From assembly GCA_036265385.1 (NCBI GenBank), contig DATAPD010000032.1:124001-188000 (forward strand): a stretch of 64,000 bases of DNA, given 5' to 3'. Position numbers and translations under genes: made by a program. The notes under the pieces were generated by a model. It ran no database searches. It had not been told where the DNA came from and saw nothing but the letters and a program-made list of their open reading frames with translations. The number at the start of each line of letters is the position of its first letter. The first letter of the stretch is position 1. Below, piece by piece: positions 26,630 through 34,672 of this stretch. The stretch comes from DATAPD01 sp036265385 (GTDB taxonomy: Bacteria > Acidobacteriota > Terriglobia > Terriglobales > Acidobacteriaceae).

Positions 26630-27504
26630 GAAGATAGGGATGCTTCCCGATACGCCGGAGGTGCAGGCGGGCTCGGTTTACGGCGAAACAGCCACATCAG
26701 TCTCCAGAAAATTCCGGAGAGCATATAAAGAATGGCAATTACGAATAGCACTGGTTTCGAAAAGAACCAGATCGAGGCAAATAGCGCTGCAACGAACAGT
26801 ATCAGGCGGAACGGGTGTCGGGAACGGAAGTCGATGTCTTTGAAGCTGTAAAAACGCCACGTGCTGACCATAAGGTAGCCGACACAAATAACGGTCAGAA
26901 GCCAGAGCAGCGTCGACCAAAGAGCAGCCAGCGGATCACCACCGGAAAAATGCACAACCGCCGCAATCACACCAGCACCTGCGGGAATTGGCATTCCAAC
27001 GAAATATTTCTTTCCTGGACGGCCGGGATTGGAGGGCTGAGCATTCGTGGTGATGTTGAAACGCGCCAAGCGACTAGCGCCCGCCATCAAAAAGAGGAAT
27101 GAGGCGATGGCCCCGAGTTGGATGATCTTCGTATGTACATCAGTGGAAATGAGCGTTGGCAAGAGCCGGAATCCCCACATCCACGCGAGCATAGCCGGGG
27201 CCACTCCGAAAGTGATGACGTCGGCAAGCGAATCAAGTTCCTTTCCGAAATCGCTGCTGGTGCCCGTCATACGCGCAATACGTCCATCTAACCCATCGAA
27301 CAGTACGGCAAACCCGATTGCTTTGGCAGCATTATCGAAATGCCACGGTTCAGATAAGGACCCCGTAGTCACCTGCAGGATTGCGTAGAAACCAGCCGCG
27401 ATGTTGGCAGTCGTGAAAAGCGACGGCAGGATGTACATGCCGCGACGGAAACGGCGCGCCCGGCCGTCGGTACGGCGCGGGAGTGGGATCACTTCGCGGT
27501 TCAT
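26626..27504 (-). CDS. pssA: CDP-diacylglycerol-serine O-phosphatidyltransferase
   Basis: 292 residues with about seven hydrophobic helices. The CDP-alcohol phosphotransferase motif DGxxAR-x8-G-x3-D-x3-D is intact (DGLDGRIARMTGTSSDFGKELDSLAD, about residues 70-95). Makes phosphatidylserine from CDP-diacylglycerol and serine in the inner membrane. Four-base overlaps with psd upstream and the Asd-like gene downstream show a tight operon. Confidence 0.9.
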   Translation of the reverse strand: MNREVIPLPRRTDGRARRFRRGMYILPSLFTTANIAAGFYAILQVTTGSLSEPWHFDNAAKAIGFAVLFDGLDGRIARMTGTSSDFGKELDSLADVITFGVAPAMLAWMWGFRLLPTLISTDVHTKIIQLGAIASFLFLMAGASRLARFNITTNAQPSNPGRPGKKYFVGMPIPAGAGVIAAVVHFSGGDPLAALWSTLLWLLTVICVGYLMVSTWRFYSFKDIDFRSRHPFRLILFVAALFASIWFFSKPVLFVIAILYMLSGIFWRLMWLFRRKPSPPAPPAYREASLSS

Positions 27505-28169
27505 CGCGCCTCCGTCGGAATGGCCGCAGCACTCGCTCCGACAAGTTCTTGATCTCGCCCAGGTAAGTAGGCCAGAACTGTTTCACCGCCTTTGACGTGG
27601 TCCCCGACCTCGACTGAGACTTGCGCGGCGGTATCGAACACGACGTCTACGCGAGAACCAAACTTGATGAGCCCGACCCGCTGGCCGCGCGTTAAGCGAT
27701 CGCCAACTTTGTGGTTGAAGATAATGCGACGAGCGATTAGTCCTGCAATCTGTTTGAAGACAACGGTTTGGCCATCGCCTTCCACCGTCACGATGTTCTG
27801 CTCGTTCTCCTCTGCGCAGGTTGCACCCATGGCGTTCAGGAACTTGCCACGCTGATAACGAATATCCCGAATGACTCCTGAAATTGGGGAACGGTTCACA
27901 TGAACGTTAAATACATTGAGAAAGATGCTGATGCGAGTTCGTGGTTCACCAGAAACTTTGACAGCCACAATGTCCGTTACTTTTCCATCGCCGGGAGATA
28001 CGACGGCCCCCGGATCTTCGGGAATGACGCGTTCCGGATCGCGAAAGAACCACATGCAGAACGCTGCAAGCAAGATAGGCAGCACGGCCAGAATGGGATA
28101 GGTAAGCCATCCGATGAGGATTGCAGCCGCAATCAGACCAGCGCCGTAATAGTAGCCATCACGAACCAT
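27501..28169 (-). CDS. psd: Phosphatidylserine decarboxylase, short (archaeal-type) form
   Basis: 222 residues. An N-terminal two-helix segment is followed by the decarboxylase core: FRDPERVIPEDPGAVVSPGDGKVTDI, FLNVFNVHVNRSPISGVIRD and the self-cleavage region GLIKFGSRVDVVF. There the GS pair yields the pyruvoyl group. Converts phosphatidylserine to phosphatidylethanolamine. First gene of psd-pssA-(Asd-like)-lptE-holA, with start overlapping the next gene by four bases. Confidence 0.9.
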   Translation of the reverse strand: MVRDGYYYGAGLIAAAILIGWLTYPILAVLPILLAAFCMWFFRDPERVIPEDPGAVVSPGDGKVTDIVAVKVSGEPRTRISIFLNVFNVHVNRSPISGVIRDIRYQRGKFLNAMGATCAEENEQNIVTVEGDGQTVVFKQIAGLIARRIIFNHKVGDRLTRGQRVGLIKFGSRVDVVFDTAAQVSVEVGDHVKGGETVLAYLPGRDQELVGASAAAIPTEAR

Positions 28170-28202
28170 GTGAAATCTATTATAGGCTGCGCACTTGCGA
28201 GA

Positions 28203-28709
28203 TTATTTGGTACTTGCCAAAGTGGCAGCATAGCGATCGATCCAGTGGCGCTGCTCTGCCGTTTCAGGCACGTCCACCCCGCGCGCTGCGCTGACAGAAC
28301 TTACTGCTTCCCCAGAACTGATGCCCTTGAGTATAAGAAGACAAGCGCCAATCAAGCCGCTTCTTCCGACGCCCTGCCTACAATGAATAACGACGTTTCT
28401 CCCAGCGCCGAGCTCGGCGTCCAGCTTTTCCAAACTTGCGACAACACCTGCATCCGAACCTGGCGCTTCCCGATCTGGTATGGGGAAAGAAAAATAGCGT
28501 AATCCTGCTCGTTTCACTTCAGAAGCTTCATTCTTGAGATCCAACGAGCTTTCCTCCTCGGGAGTGAGCAACGAAAGCACCGTGGACACTCCTTCCTTCT
28601 TCCAGCCGGCAATCTCGTCGGGGAGCCAGTCGCCACCTCTAGGCCTTGCTGCAAGCGCCATTTTGCCTGGCCATGGGCCCTGCACCCAGTACAGTTTCGT
28701 CGACATCAT
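28203..28709 (-). CDS. Dual-specificity/tyrosine protein phosphatase
   Basis: 168 residues. The P-loop HCRQGVGRSG (CX5R, Cys at about 110) and an upstream general-acid loop with Asp in PIPDREAP are intact. FSF..PDRE and LLILKGISSGEAVSSVSAARGVDVPET complete a compact DSP-like fold. Its start overlaps the stop of a ParB-like small protein by four bases, so the two are co-translated. Substrate unknown. Confidence 0.8.
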   Translation of the reverse strand: MMSTKLYWVQGPWPGKMALAARPRGGDWLPDEIAGWKKEGVSTVLSLLTPEEESSLDLKNEASEVKRAGLRYFSFPIPDREAPGSDAGVVASLEKLDAELGAGRNVVIHCRQGVGRSGLIGACLLILKGISSGEAVSSVSAARGVDVPETAEQRHWIDRYAATLASTK

Positions 28710-28963
28710 TCGACTTCCTTCTCGATCACTTCACGCGGAAGCGAATCAACAGCAACACGTCGCTGCCGCAGAATGTAAATTCGATGATGTCCGTCGAGTA
28801 TAGTGCCATCCGGACGGGTTTTGAGACAGTCACGCTGCCCAGGCAGCAGCGAAAGCAGCAATGTATCCGTCGTCAATTGTTCTATCTTCGCTAGCTTCAC
28901 GGGGTTCAACGAGGAATCAGGATGTAGAGCGATCAATGGCGGCAAACAATCTTCGTCACTCAT
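28706..28963 (-). CDS. Small ParB/sulfiredoxin-like nuclease-fold protein
   Basis: 85 residues. LNPVKLAKIEQLTTDTLL followed by KTRPDGTILDGHHRIYILRQRRV is the ParB/Srx-like signature (GxHRxxxL). Too short for a DNA-partition protein, since the HTH and dimer domains are absent. In this superfamily stand-alone domains can bind nucleotides. Co-transcribed with the phosphatase downstream. Confidence 0.6.
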   Translation of the reverse strand: MSDEDCLPPLIALHPDSSLNPVKLAKIEQLTTDTLLLSLLPGQRDCLKTRPDGTILDGHHRIYILRQRRVAVDSLPREVIEKEVE

Positions 28964-29014
28964 ATCTCATTATGGATTTTAAGGTACTGAAGGATCATTC
29001 CACCTAAGTCGCAA

Positions 29015-29037
29015 GAAAAAGGGCGCTTATCAGCGCC
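29015..29037 (-). terminator. Terminator downstream of the DUF465 gene
   Basis: Minus strand: GGCGCT-GATA-AGCGCC then CTTTTTCTTG. Six-bp GC stem and T-run, about 58 nt after the DUF465 stop. Confidence 0.8.
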
Positions 29038-29095
29038 GGGGTGGAAGACAAATTTTTCCTGAGCGGCTGGTGCCGCGGCTGGGTTCGACGTGAAA

Positions 29096-29326
29096 TTACG
29101 CTACCTGGTGCTGAACAGCTTGTTGCCGAAACTGCCGCTCAATCGATTCCATCTGGTCCTTGAGACGGAGTTTGAGCTTTTTCAATCGAACTTCTTCTAA
29201 TTTTTCGTCGTCGGTGAGATAACGCTTTTGAGTGAGGGAATCGAGTCTTTCGGAGTATTGCGTATGCTCCTGAGCCAGTTTGCGGAATCCATCATGACTG
29301 GCCAGGAGCTGGTCTCTCGGAGTCAT
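29096..29326 (-). CDS. YdcH-family DUF465 protein
   Basis: 76 residues, highly charged and helical: HDGFRKLAQEHTQYSERLDSLTQKRYLTDDEKLEEVRLKKLKLRLKDQMESIE. The heptad spacing and DD.EK.EE..LKK.KL.LKD pattern match the DUF465/YdcH family of short coiled-coil proteins, whose function is unknown. Stands alone, with its own terminator. Confidence 0.8.
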   Translation of the reverse strand: MTPRDQLLASHDGFRKLAQEHTQYSERLDSLTQKRYLTDDEKLEEVRLKKLKLRLKDQMESIERQFRQQAVQHQVA

Positions 29327-29570
29327 CCAGCAGACCTCCTGACTTGTTTTACGAGCTCAAATTAACATAGCTGTAATGATGGTTCAACCGATTTCGAGAG
29401 CGGAATCTCGATTTCTGGAGGACTCTCAATTGGCTTTGCTTCTCGCCGCTTAGACGGAAAATATCAACGAACACAGGCACGATTCACAGGGTGTTTTCTC
29501 AAAGGTAAACGGGCCCAAAATGGTGAATCGCGGCTTTTCGCAACAGTGATGCATACCAGTCGGCTAATGG

Positions 29571-30011
29571 TTAGTCTTTCATGCCGAGCGTGTAGAGAAT
29601 TGCGTCTTCGGTCGGGTTGTTGTAGTAGCGGGGACGGCGGCCAGTCTCGCGGAATTTGTTGCGCGTATAGAACGCGCGAGCCGGATTGTTAGACGCACGG
29701 ACTTCCAGAAAAAGCGAATGAGCGCCGGATTGGTGAGCGTTCTCGATTAAGGCGTTCAAAAGTAAAGTTGCGAGACCTCGTCGCTGCTGTTGCCGATCTA
29801 TGACGATGTTTTCCAATTCCCATTCGGGTCCCTTCGTTTGCGCTACGAGAAATCCCCGCACAGCTTCGTCCTCCACCACCATTACCAACCGCGATTGATT
29901 AACAAACATTTCTGAGTATTGCGAGGCGGACCATTGCGCACCGGTCGGTGCGGCCTGGGCAAGTTGAATAAGTTGAGGGATGTCGGCTGCAGTGGCCGGG
30001 CGGATTTTCAC
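29571..30011 (-). CDS. rimI: Ribosomal-protein-alanine N-acetyltransferase, RimI-like
   Basis: 146 residues from a GTG at 30011 (a longer frame to 30134 runs into the PadR promoter and was rejected). GNAT core: ELENIVIDRQQQRRGLATLLLNALIENAH, SLFLEVRASNNPARAFYTRNKFRETGRRPRYYNNPTEDAILYTL, the exact RimI pattern (EVR.SN..A..LY...F...G.R..YY..P.EDA..M). Acetylates the N-terminal Ala of ribosomal protein S18 in known cases. Not next to tsaB here, unlike many genomes; tsaB lies 2 kb away. Confidence 0.85.
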   Translation of the reverse strand: MKIRPATAADIPQLIQLAQAAPTGAQWSASQYSEMFVNQSRLVMVVEDEAVRGFLVAQTKGPEWELENIVIDRQQQRRGLATLLLNALIENAHQSGAHSLFLEVRASNNPARAFYTRNKFRETGRRPRYYNNPTEDAILYTLGMKD

Positions 30012-30041
30012 GGAGGAAGCATACCTCGGGCTCGAGTGCTC

Positions 30042-30075
30042 TTGACAACACGATACCTTGTTATACATAGTATCG
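30042..30075 (+). promoter_or_regulatory. PadR promoter with overlapping palindromic operator
   Basis: TTGACA at 30042-30047 with a TATACA/TACATA-type -10 at 30062-30069, overlapped by CGATAC (30051-30056) and GTATCG (30070-30075) in inverted order. ATG of the PadR gene is 6 nt downstream. Suggests autoregulation, a common PadR trait. Confidence 0.6.
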
Positions 30076-30080
30076 ACATC

Positions 30081-30452
30081 ATGAAACCCGCGAATACGGG
30101 CGATCCAGAGCAGTCCGACAAATGGGAGGTGCAACTCCGCAAGGGGTGTTTGGAGTTGGCGATCCTTGCCGCACTTTGGAACGGCAGGCTGTATGGGTTG
30201 GAAATTCTGCGGCGGCTGGAGAGCGAATCGGACCTGATCGTGTCGGAAGGAACGGTGTATCCGCTGCTAAGCCGCTTGAAAGCGACCGGACTCGTACGAA
30301 GCGAATGGGTGGAGTCGGAGGGCGGGCACCCACGGAAATACTACGCATTGACGGCGGCGGGAAAACAACGGGCATTGGAGATGAACGAGGTCTGGGCGCG
30401 TTTTTCATCGAGCATGAGCAAGCTGCTCGCTTCCGTGCGGAAGGGGAGGTGA
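30081..30452 (+). CDS. PadR-family transcriptional regulator
   Basis: 123 residues. Winged-helix PadR domain: KGCLELAILAALWNGRLYGLEILRRLESESDLIVSEGTVYPLLSRLKATGLVRSEWVESEGGHPRKYYALTAAGKQRAL. The short C-terminal part forms the dimer helix. Controls an operon with a HAAS-domain membrane protein and a CPBP protease, whose genes overlap. Ligand unknown. Confidence 0.9.
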   Translation: MKPANTGDPEQSDKWEVQLRKGCLELAILAALWNGRLYGLEILRRLESESDLIVSEGTVYPLLSRLKATGLVRSEWVESEGGHPRKYYALTAAGKQRALEMNEVWARFSSSMSKLLASVRKGR

Positions 30453-30457
30453 TCGAA

Positions 30458-31090
30458 ATGGCGAGCGAAGGCGGGAGAAAGATCGAAGCTTACCTGCTGC
30501 AACTGCGAGCGTGTTTGCGTGGGGTAAGTAGCGAGGAAGTGCGCGACATCGTTGAGGAGATGCGCAGCCATATTGTCGAGAAATCGACCGTCTATGGAGA
30601 ATTGAACGCGAATGCCCTAGACGCAGCGCTGGCCGGGTTAGGGCCGCCGAAAATTCTCGCCAACGAATACTTAACGAGCGCTTTACTAGCGAAGGCGGAA
30701 GTGAGCCGATCACCGTGGCACGTTCTGAACTGCTTGTTTCGTTGGGCAAGCCTGAGCATCGGCGGATTTTTTGTGCTGGTAGGAACGGTCATCGGGTACT
30801 TCGTTGGAGGCGCACTGCTTTTATGCGCGTTGCTGAAGCCTTTTCATCCGCAAACAGCAGGACTCTGGAAAATTCCGGATGGAAACGATGTTGAACTCTC
30901 GCTTCGTCTCGGCTTCGGACCGCAACCACCACAAGGGCACGAATTGCTGGGCTGGTGGATCGTGCCGATCGGTTTGGTCGTGGGATGTGGGCTCGTGGTC
31001 ATCACGTCAAGAGTTGCGCTCTGGTTCGTGCGCCGATATCGCACTCGGAAAACCTGGATTGGGTATGTGCCGGACGGAGTGTCGTTATGA
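30458..31090 (+). CDS. HAAS-domain (DUF1700-like) membrane protein
   Basis: 210 residues from ATG 30458, 8 nt after AAGGGGAGG. The N-terminal soluble part (KIEAYLLQLRACLRGVSSEEVRDIVEEMRSHIVEKS...LDAALAGLGPPKILANEYL) is the HAAS/DUF1700 signature (EL...L....R.EI..E...H). Two or three helices follow (GGFFVLVGTVIGYFVGGALLLCALL, WIVPIGLVVGCGLVVITSRVALW). HAAS proteins pair with PadR regulators and probably sense membrane or envelope state. An alternative GTG at 30449 would overlap the PadR stop. Confidence 0.78.
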   Translation: MASEGGRKIEAYLLQLRACLRGVSSEEVRDIVEEMRSHIVEKSTVYGELNANALDAALAGLGPPKILANEYLTSALLAKAEVSRSPWHVLNCLFRWASLSIGGFFVLVGTVIGYFVGGALLLCALLKPFHPQTAGLWKIPDGNDVELSLRLGFGPQPPQGHELLGWWIVPIGLVVGCGLVVITSRVALWFVRRYRTRKTWIGYVPDGVSL

Positions 31091-31806
31091 GCGTCTCCAC
31101 AGATGTGAGCACCGTCGGAGTAGTGAGTGAACCGAGGTCGACCACTGGCAAGCTCTCGTCAGGAAAACGTTGGTTCTCGCTGATCGAGTTCCTGATCGGC
31201 GGAGCAATTGTGATCGGACATAACGTTTATCACGCCCTTCCGAATGAAGTTCCAATTCTGTTTGTATTGGGGATGATCTCAGTGCGATTGCGGAATGGCA
31301 GCTGGGCAGCCATGGGACTGAGTTGGCCTGCGTCATGGAGAAAAACAATTCTTATCGCGCTGGCCGCCGCTACAATTCGCATTCTTCTGAGCGCCGTAGT
31401 GATCGATCCTGTCACAGCGCACTTCTGGCCGCCTGCCATTGCTCCGGGCGGTATGAATGAAATCTCGGGGCACCTGCTGGTTGCGTTGCGATGGCTGCTG
31501 CTGGTGTGGACTTTCGCGGCCTTTGGAGAGGAAATCGGATATCGGGGATATCTCGTAACGCGCGCTGCTGAGGCGGGTGGACGATCGAAGTTCGCATGGT
31601 GGCTCGCGGTCCTCGCCGTATCCGTGCTTTTCGGATATGGGCACTACTACAAAGGCCTAGCGGGAATTATTGACTCAGGGATGGCAGGGCTGGTTTTAGG
31701 CGCAGCATACCTCTGGTCGGGAAGGAATTTGTGGGCCTGTATTCTGGCGCATGGGTTCATTGATACGTTCGGTGTGGTAGCTGTGTTCTTCGGGTGGGAT
31801 GGTTAG
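31087..31806 (+). CDS. CPBP-family intramembrane metalloprotease
   Basis: 239 residues, ATG overlapping the previous stop (ATGA). About seven helices. Motif 1 GEEIGYRGYL (EExxxR), motif 2 FGYGHYY and motif 3 HGFIDT give the catalytic Glu/His set of CAAX/CPBP (ABI) proteases. They cleave inside the membrane. Third gene of PadR-HAAS-CPBP, so probably induced together with them. Substrate unknown. Confidence 0.82.
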   Translation: MSVSTDVSTVGVVSEPRSTTGKLSSGKRWFSLIEFLIGGAIVIGHNVYHALPNEVPILFVLGMISVRLRNGSWAAMGLSWPASWRKTILIALAAATIRILLSAVVIDPVTAHFWPPAIAPGGMNEISGHLLVALRWLLLVWTFAAFGEEIGYRGYLVTRAAEAGGRSKFAWWLAVLAVSVLFGYGHYYKGLAGIIDSGMAGLVLGAAYLWSGRNLWACILAHGFIDTFGVVAVFFGWDG

Positions 31807-32079
31807 GCTTCTGGCTTCGGGCTCCAGGCTTCTGGCTCCAGGTTTTGCGCGTCAGGCTTCAGGCTTTGGGCTCCAGCAAAGCAAACCGCGAAGAACGCGA
31901 AGGTTGCACAAAGAACAGACGCGACAAAACTTGTGAGTGCGAGCTCTTCTTAAACTTGGGAATCGAGCATAACGAGCTCGACACCGTGGGTTTACTTGCG
32001 ATCACCCCTAAGCCGGATGCTGCGGCTACAAGCCCTAGCTCTAAACCTGAAGCCCGAATGCTGAAGCCTGGAGCCTGTT
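31807..32079. repeat. Gap with family D degenerate repeats
   Basis: 273 nt. Strings such as GGCTTCGGGCTCCAGGCTTC and CAGGCTTCAGGCTTTGGGC fill 31806-31880, and a second block lies at 32015-32075 next to the tsaB stop. No gene. Confidence 0.55.
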
Positions 32080-32787
32080 TTATTTCGGCTTCGAGAAAAT
32101 CTCGGCATCGGAGCGGCGGATGTAGTTCGCGTCGAGCTCCATGGGAGCGACAGTTTGCCCAGCCTGCAGCTTGCGCCAACCTATGCGAGCAATGAGGCCT
32201 GTGTCTGGATAGAAAACCTGTTCCGCTGATCCGCCACTACGCTGAGAGAGTTCGGCCAAGGTCGCATCGGGTGTAACGATAGCGGTGGTTCGACAAATCT
32301 CAACGAACTCTTCCCTGCTGAGAAGGCGCTCTTCAACGAGAGTTGCCTCTCGAGAACTGGCGTCATTATTCGACTCAATTGCTTGAACGTTATATGTACC
32401 GGCGTAAACGTCACCACGTCCCGCTTCCAGGGCAGCGGTCGTGCGTCCGGACTTCGGACTAAGCAATGAAATTGCTTCGAGAAGAGACACGGCCACGATT
32501 GGCTTTTGTAAAACTTCGGCGAGTGCCTTGATGGCAGCAAGGCCGACCCGAAGTCCAGTAAACGAGCCGGGCCCTGAGACCACGGCGAAAACTTCAATGT
32601 CTGCCTTCGATTTCTGGTGACCGGCGAGTAGATCGGCGATCTGCGGCACGAGTTGTGCAGAAAACGTGCCACCGGCAAGTGGAATGGTTTCCAGCACCTC
32701 CAAAGCACCGCGTTGTTGCGCCGGTAATCGCGCGATCGTGATGCCACCATTTTTCCCGGAGGTGTCCACCGCCAAAAGAACGCCCAC
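32080..32787 (-). CDS. tsaB: tRNA threonylcarbamoyladenosine biosynthesis protein TsaB
   Basis: 235 residues. LLAVDTSGKNGGITI at the start, then FAVVSGPGSFTGLRVGLAAIKALAEVLQKPIVAVSLLEA and AALEAGRGDVYAGTYN give the ASKHA-type TsaB pattern (GPGSFTGLR, R.EVY). Partners TsaD to make t6A37 in tRNAs that read ANN codons. Starts 3 nt after the end of the oxidoreductase gene, so transcribed with it and with the epimerase. Confidence 0.9.
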   Translation of the reverse strand: MGVLLAVDTSGKNGGITIARLPAQQRGALEVLETIPLAGGTFSAQLVPQIADLLAGHQKSKADIEVFAVVSGPGSFTGLRVGLAAIKALAEVLQKPIVAVSLLEAISLLSPKSGRTTAALEAGRGDVYAGTYNVQAIESNNDASSREATLVEERLLSREEFVEICRTTAIVTPDATLAELSQRSGGSAEQVFYPDTGLIARIGWRKLQAGQTVAPMELDANYIRRSDAEIFSKPK

Positions 32788-32790
32788 GCG

Positions 32791-34194
32791 CTATTTGGCT
32801 CCTGCAGACTGACTGGACTCGAAAGGTTGCAGTTCGCCGAGAATGGTGGGAATCAGTTCGGAAACCGTCGGATGGATGTGCACGGCGCGCTGGATGACCG
32901 TGTACGGCTTCTTCGCGTACATCACATCGAGCACGCAATGGATAGCTTCATCTCCTCCTGGTCCGAGAACAGCGCCGCCTAGAATCTCCTTCGTATCTGC
33001 ATCCACAAGAACTTTCATGAAACCTTGTGTTTCACCTTTTTCGATTGCGCGGGACACGCGTGTCATCGGTCGTTTGCCGATCAGGAGCTTGCGGCCGGTG
33101 CGCATTGCTTCAGCCTCGGTCATACCGGCGCGACCGAGCGGTGGATCGATGAAAAGACCGTAAGTCGCGATGCGATCGGAAACTTTTCTCGGATCGTTGT
33201 CGAGCAAGTTGGCCACCACAATCTCATAGTCGTTGTAGGACGTGTGAGTAAACGCGCCTTTCCCGTTGCAATCGCCTAAGGCCCAGATCCCGGGCACGTT
33301 CGTGCGGAGCTGATCGTCCACGGTGATGAAGCCGTTCTTGTCCATGGCCACACCAGCCTTGTCGAGCCCGAGATCATCTGTGTTCGGGACGCGGCCGATA
33401 GCGAGCAACACGTGCGAGCCGATGACTTCCGGCGAACCCTGCTGGCAATCGACGCCTGCCGCGATATTTTGTCCGTCCTTGCGGAAGGAAATACAGGTTG
33501 CATTCAGACGGATGTTGATTCCTTCGTTATCGAAGATTTTGTGCACCTCGGCAGAAACGTCGGGATCTTCGCGTCCGATGAGGCGAGGGCCCATTTCAAT
33601 GATGGTGACCTCACTGCCAAAACGCCGGAACATCTGCCCGAATTCCAGCCCGATGTAGCTGCCCCCGACGATGACCAGATGACGAGGTACAAAGTCCACA
33701 TCCATCATCGAGGAATTCGTAAGGAAGGAAATCTGGTCGAGGCCGGGCATCTTGGGAACGCGAGCGCGTCCACCAACATTGAGAAAGATTTTTTCGGCCG
33801 TGATGTGCTGGTCGTTTACAACAACTTCTTTTTGCGCGACAAAACTGGCAGTCCCAGTAAGAACCGTTATGTTTTTATTGCCGCGCAACCAGTTTTCTAC
33901 GCCAGAAGAAGAGTCGTGGACGATCTGGTCTTTCCGCGCTTTGACTTTGCGCATATCGACCGAGACCTGGCCGGGGCCATTCACTCCGTAGTCTGAACCG
34001 CGGCGGGCGAGTTGCGCTGCATAAGCGCTGGCAACCATGGCCTTGGTCGGAGTGCATCCGGTATTCACGCAGGTACCGCCAAACAGCTTGCGTTCCACGA
34101 ACCCGACCTTCATGCCGGCAGTGGCGAGACGGTTGGCGAGCGGGGGCCCGGCCTGGCCGGCGCCGATGACGATGGCATCGAATTCAGTAGCCAT
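32791..34194 (-). CDS. FAD-dependent pyridine nucleotide-disulfide oxidoreductase (MerA/Lpd type)
   Basis: 467 residues from ATG 34194. FAD motif AIVIGAGQAGPPLANRLA, redox centre GGTCVNTGCTPTK (Cys pair), NAD(P) motif LVIVGGSYIGLEFGQMF, FAD-binding IWALGDCNGKGAFTHTS and C-terminal dimer motif HIHPTVSELIPT. Closest by eye to mercuric reductase-like and soluble disulfide oxidoreductases, without the N-terminal HMA domain or the C-terminal Cys pair of true MerA. Substrate is uncertain. Overlaps the epimerase stop by 11 nt. Confidence 0.85.
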   Translation of the reverse strand: MATEFDAIVIGAGQAGPPLANRLATAGMKVGFVERKLFGGTCVNTGCTPTKAMVASAYAAQLARRGSDYGVNGPGQVSVDMRKVKARKDQIVHDSSSGVENWLRGNKNITVLTGTASFVAQKEVVVNDQHITAEKIFLNVGGRARVPKMPGLDQISFLTNSSMMDVDFVPRHLVIVGGSYIGLEFGQMFRRFGSEVTIIEMGPRLIGREDPDVSAEVHKIFDNEGINIRLNATCISFRKDGQNIAAGVDCQQGSPEVIGSHVLLAIGRVPNTDDLGLDKAGVAMDKNGFITVDDQLRTNVPGIWALGDCNGKGAFTHTSYNDYEIVVANLLDNDPRKVSDRIATYGLFIDPPLGRAGMTEAEAMRTGRKLLIGKRPMTRVSRAIEKGETQGFMKVLVDADTKEILGGAVLGPGGDEAIHCVLDVMYAKKPYTVIQRAVHIHPTVSELIPTILGELQPFESSQSAGAK

Positions 34195-34591
34195 AAGATG
34201 CACCTTCCACAAGTTCGAGGAGCACACCGCCGGTGCTTTGGGGATGAACAAAGATGTAGCGATGCCCACCAGCACCGATTTTGATTTCTTCCGAGACGAG
34301 CCGCGCGCCATCTTCCTTCAACTTGGCGACGGCAGAAGCAAGATCAGGAACGCGCAGGCAGACATGGTGAAGTCCTTCGCCCCGCTTAGCAATGAATTTC
34401 GCGATTGTGGAGTCGTCCGAAGTGGCTTCGAGCAGTTCCAAACGGCTTTCACCAACCGGCACCATGACAAGCTTCACTTTTTCCTGTTCAACGGTTTCTT
34501 CGGTCGAAACCTCGAGACCAAGTTTCTGGTAAATGGATTTCGCCGCGGCCAGAGATTTCACAGCAATACCGAGATGATCGATGGTGAACAT
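34184..34591 (-). CDS. mce: Methylmalonyl-CoA epimerase
   Basis: 135 residues, VOC fold. IDHLGIAVKSLAAAKSIYQKLGLEV, LELLEATSDDSTIAKFIAKRGEGLHHVCLRVPDLASAVAKLKEDG and HPQSTGGVLLELVE are the metal-binding His/Gln/Glu signature of the epimerase, which interconverts (S)- and (R)-methylmalonyl-CoA in propionate metabolism. meaB lies 0.5 kb away, supporting the pathway. The mutase itself is not in the window. Confidence 0.9.
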   Translation of the reverse strand: MFTIDHLGIAVKSLAAAKSIYQKLGLEVSTEETVEQEKVKLVMVPVGESRLELLEATSDDSTIAKFIAKRGEGLHHVCLRVPDLASAVAKLKEDGARLVSEEIKIGAGGHRYIFVHPQSTGGVLLELVEGASYGY

Positions 34592-34672
34592 GTTCCGGTT
34601 AATATTACGTGGTTTTTCTGGTGGGTGGGCGAGCGCGGAATCGCGTTCGGGTTCGAGGAGGAGGCAGATTCG

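Noticed and set aside
33412..33996. 194-codon plus-strand frame inside the disulfide oxidoreductase
   Set aside because: Shadow of the sense gene in the opposite frame; no independent features.
34037..34672. Upstream extension of the DUF3052 frame
   Set aside because: Lies antisense to the epimerase and oxidoreductase start; a GAGGAGGAGG site fixes the real start at 34673.
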